6,490 bases of DNA. Source: Alphaproteobacteria bacterium. Lineage in GTDB: Bacteria; Pseudomonadota; Alphaproteobacteria; Rickettsiales; SXRF01. The DNA lies in assembly GCA_020050695.1 (NCBI GenBank), contig JAGVKI010000164.1, forward strand, positions 1-6,490, read 5' to 3'. Below the pieces are notes generated by a model that did not search any database, was not told the DNA's origin, and worked only from the letters and a program-made list of their open reading frames with translations. Shown here piece after piece: positions 5,572 through 6,490 of the stretch; within the stretch, counting starts at the first letter, position 1, and every line of letters begins with the position of its first letter. The position numbers and the translations under genes are program-made.

Positions 5572-6490
5572 ATGCTGACAGCTTTTGAAAGAATGGTGGC
5601 CTTCCGTTATCTTCGCGCTCGCCGCGAGGAGGGGTTCATTTCGGTCATTGCACTATTCTCGCTGGTGGGCATTGCCCTTGGCGTTGCCACGCTTATTGTC
5701 GTGCTTGCGGTCATGAACGGCGTCCGCGGCGAAATGATCAAAAGCATCATCGGGCTCGAAGGCCATGTCAGTGTCTATAGCGTAAATGGTCGTATCTCCA
5801 CCTATGATGATGTCAGCCACCTGATTAGTGGTGTAAAAGGCGTCAAAACCGCATGGCCAAAAATCGAAGGCCAGATTATGGCCAGCCACCGCGGATCGGC
5901 GGTGGGCGCTATGGTGTCGGGTTACCGCTTTGATGACCTCAAGAAAAAAGACCTGCTGCTGAAGAAAATCACTAAGGGCGATATTGGTGCGATTGAACGC
6001 GGCGAGGGGATTATCATTGGCAGCCGCATGGCTGAAAAGCTGGGGCTTGATGTAGGCGATTCGCTTACGCTGATTTCACCCGAGGGCCGCGCCACTATTG
6101 CCGGGCTGGTGCCGCGCGTGAAGGCGTATAAAATTGCCGGGCTATTTTCTATCGGCATGTTTGCCTATGATAGTGGGCTTATCCTGTTGCCGTTTGAAGA
6201 AGCGCAGATTTACTTCAAGCTGCGTGATAACGGCACCGATGCGGCCAATATCATTGAGGTGACGTTAAACAATCCCGATAAAGCGCAGGAAGTTGCCCGC
6301 GATATTGCAAAGCAACTGGGCGACCGTTACCGTGTGTATGACTGGAAATCCTCCAACAACCATATATTCCAGGCGGTGCTGGTACAGCGCAACGTGATGT
6401 TCCTTATCCTTACGCTGATTATTCTGGTCGCTTCGTTCAATATCATCTCCAGCCTGATCATGCTGGTGCGCGAAAAGGGCCGCGACGTTG
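5572..6490 (+). CDS. lolC: Lipoprotein-releasing ABC transporter permease LolC/LolE (3' end outside window)
   Basis: Inner-membrane subunit of the LolCDE-type ABC transporter, which extracts mature outer-membrane lipoproteins from the inner membrane and passes them to LolA. The 306 visible residues stay open to the window edge; the family is about 410-420 aa. The N-terminus FRYLRARREEGFISVIALFSLVGIALGVATLIVVLAVMNG (11-50) is the family signature: a cytoplasmic basic segment, then membrane helix 1 (22-47). Residues 48-272 form the periplasmic MacB-like domain, with KVKTAWPKIEGQ and GDRYRVYDWKSSNNHIFQAV near its ends. Membrane helix 2 is about 275-299, followed by the LVREKGRDV loop that contacts the ATPase. 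Alphaproteobacteria usually have a single LolC/E-type gene followed by lolD; that region lies beyond the edge. The ATG at 5572 has AAGG and a further AGGA upstream. The 22-nt gap after proS implies co-transcription. Confidence 0.94.
   Translation, partial: MLTAFERMVAFRYLRARREEGFISVIALFSLVGIALGVATLIVVLAVMNGVRGEMIKSIIGLEGHVSVYSVNGRISTYDDVSHLISGVKGVKTAWPKIEGQIMASHRGSAVGAMVSGYRFDDLKKKDLLLKKITKGDIGAIERGEGIIIGSRMAEKLGLDVGDSLTLISPEGRATIAGLVPRVKAYKIAGLFSIGMFAYDSGLILLPFEEAQIYFKLRDNGTDAANIIEVTLNNPDKAQEVARDIAKQLGDRYRVYDWKSSNNHIFQAVLVQRNVMFLILTLIILVASFNIISSLIMLVREKGRDV

Noticed and set aside
5653..6158. Minus-strand frames inside lolC
   Set aside because: The plus strand encodes an uninterrupted LolC/E sequence, so these are shadows.

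Overview
The window looks like chromosomal DNA of an alphaproteobacterium of moderate GC content (judged by eye). Three things suggest this. The plus-strand genes follow the order rnj (RNase J), mce (methylmalonyl-CoA epimerase), a DUF1467 small membrane protein, proS and lolC, an arrangement I know from many Alphaproteobacteria. The prolyl-tRNA synthetase is the short form without the editing insertion, typical of that class. The DUF1467 protein is itself mainly alphaproteobacterial. I cannot name the genus.

Layout: 1-639 is the C-terminal part of RNase J, cut by the left edge. 654-3401 holds four minus-strand genes of unknown function (148, 155, 208 and 334 aa), which separate rnj from its usual neighbour mce. 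3402-3549 is a divergent promoter region. 3550-5549 carries mce, the DUF1467 gene (2-nt gap) and proS. From 5572 to the right edge is the N-terminal three quarters of lolC, open at the window end and still in frame there.

The housekeeping genes are ordinary: RNA processing, propionate/methylmalonyl-CoA metabolism, tRNA charging and lipoprotein export. The accessory part is the minus-strand cluster. All four proteins share one plan: a short polar N-terminus with an aromatic/Lys-Gly segment, a long Gly/Ala-rich hydrophobic region with GxxxG spacing (glycine-zipper-like), then a hydrophilic Ala/Gln/Glu-rich tail ending in a short Arg-rich motif. The largest has two such hydrophobic blocks joined by a charged, probably coiled-coil linker. 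They look like a diverged paralogous family of membrane-associated proteins, read in the order 3401->2397, 2237->1611, 1607->1140, 1100->654. No domain in them allows a function to be assigned. The 159-nt spacer inside the cluster contains an operator-like dyad (TGTAATG-N9-CATTACA), and one of its half-sites recurs just upstream of the largest gene.

No tRNA, rRNA, CRISPR array, transposase or insertion sequence was seen. No stretch above 300 bases lacks a gene.
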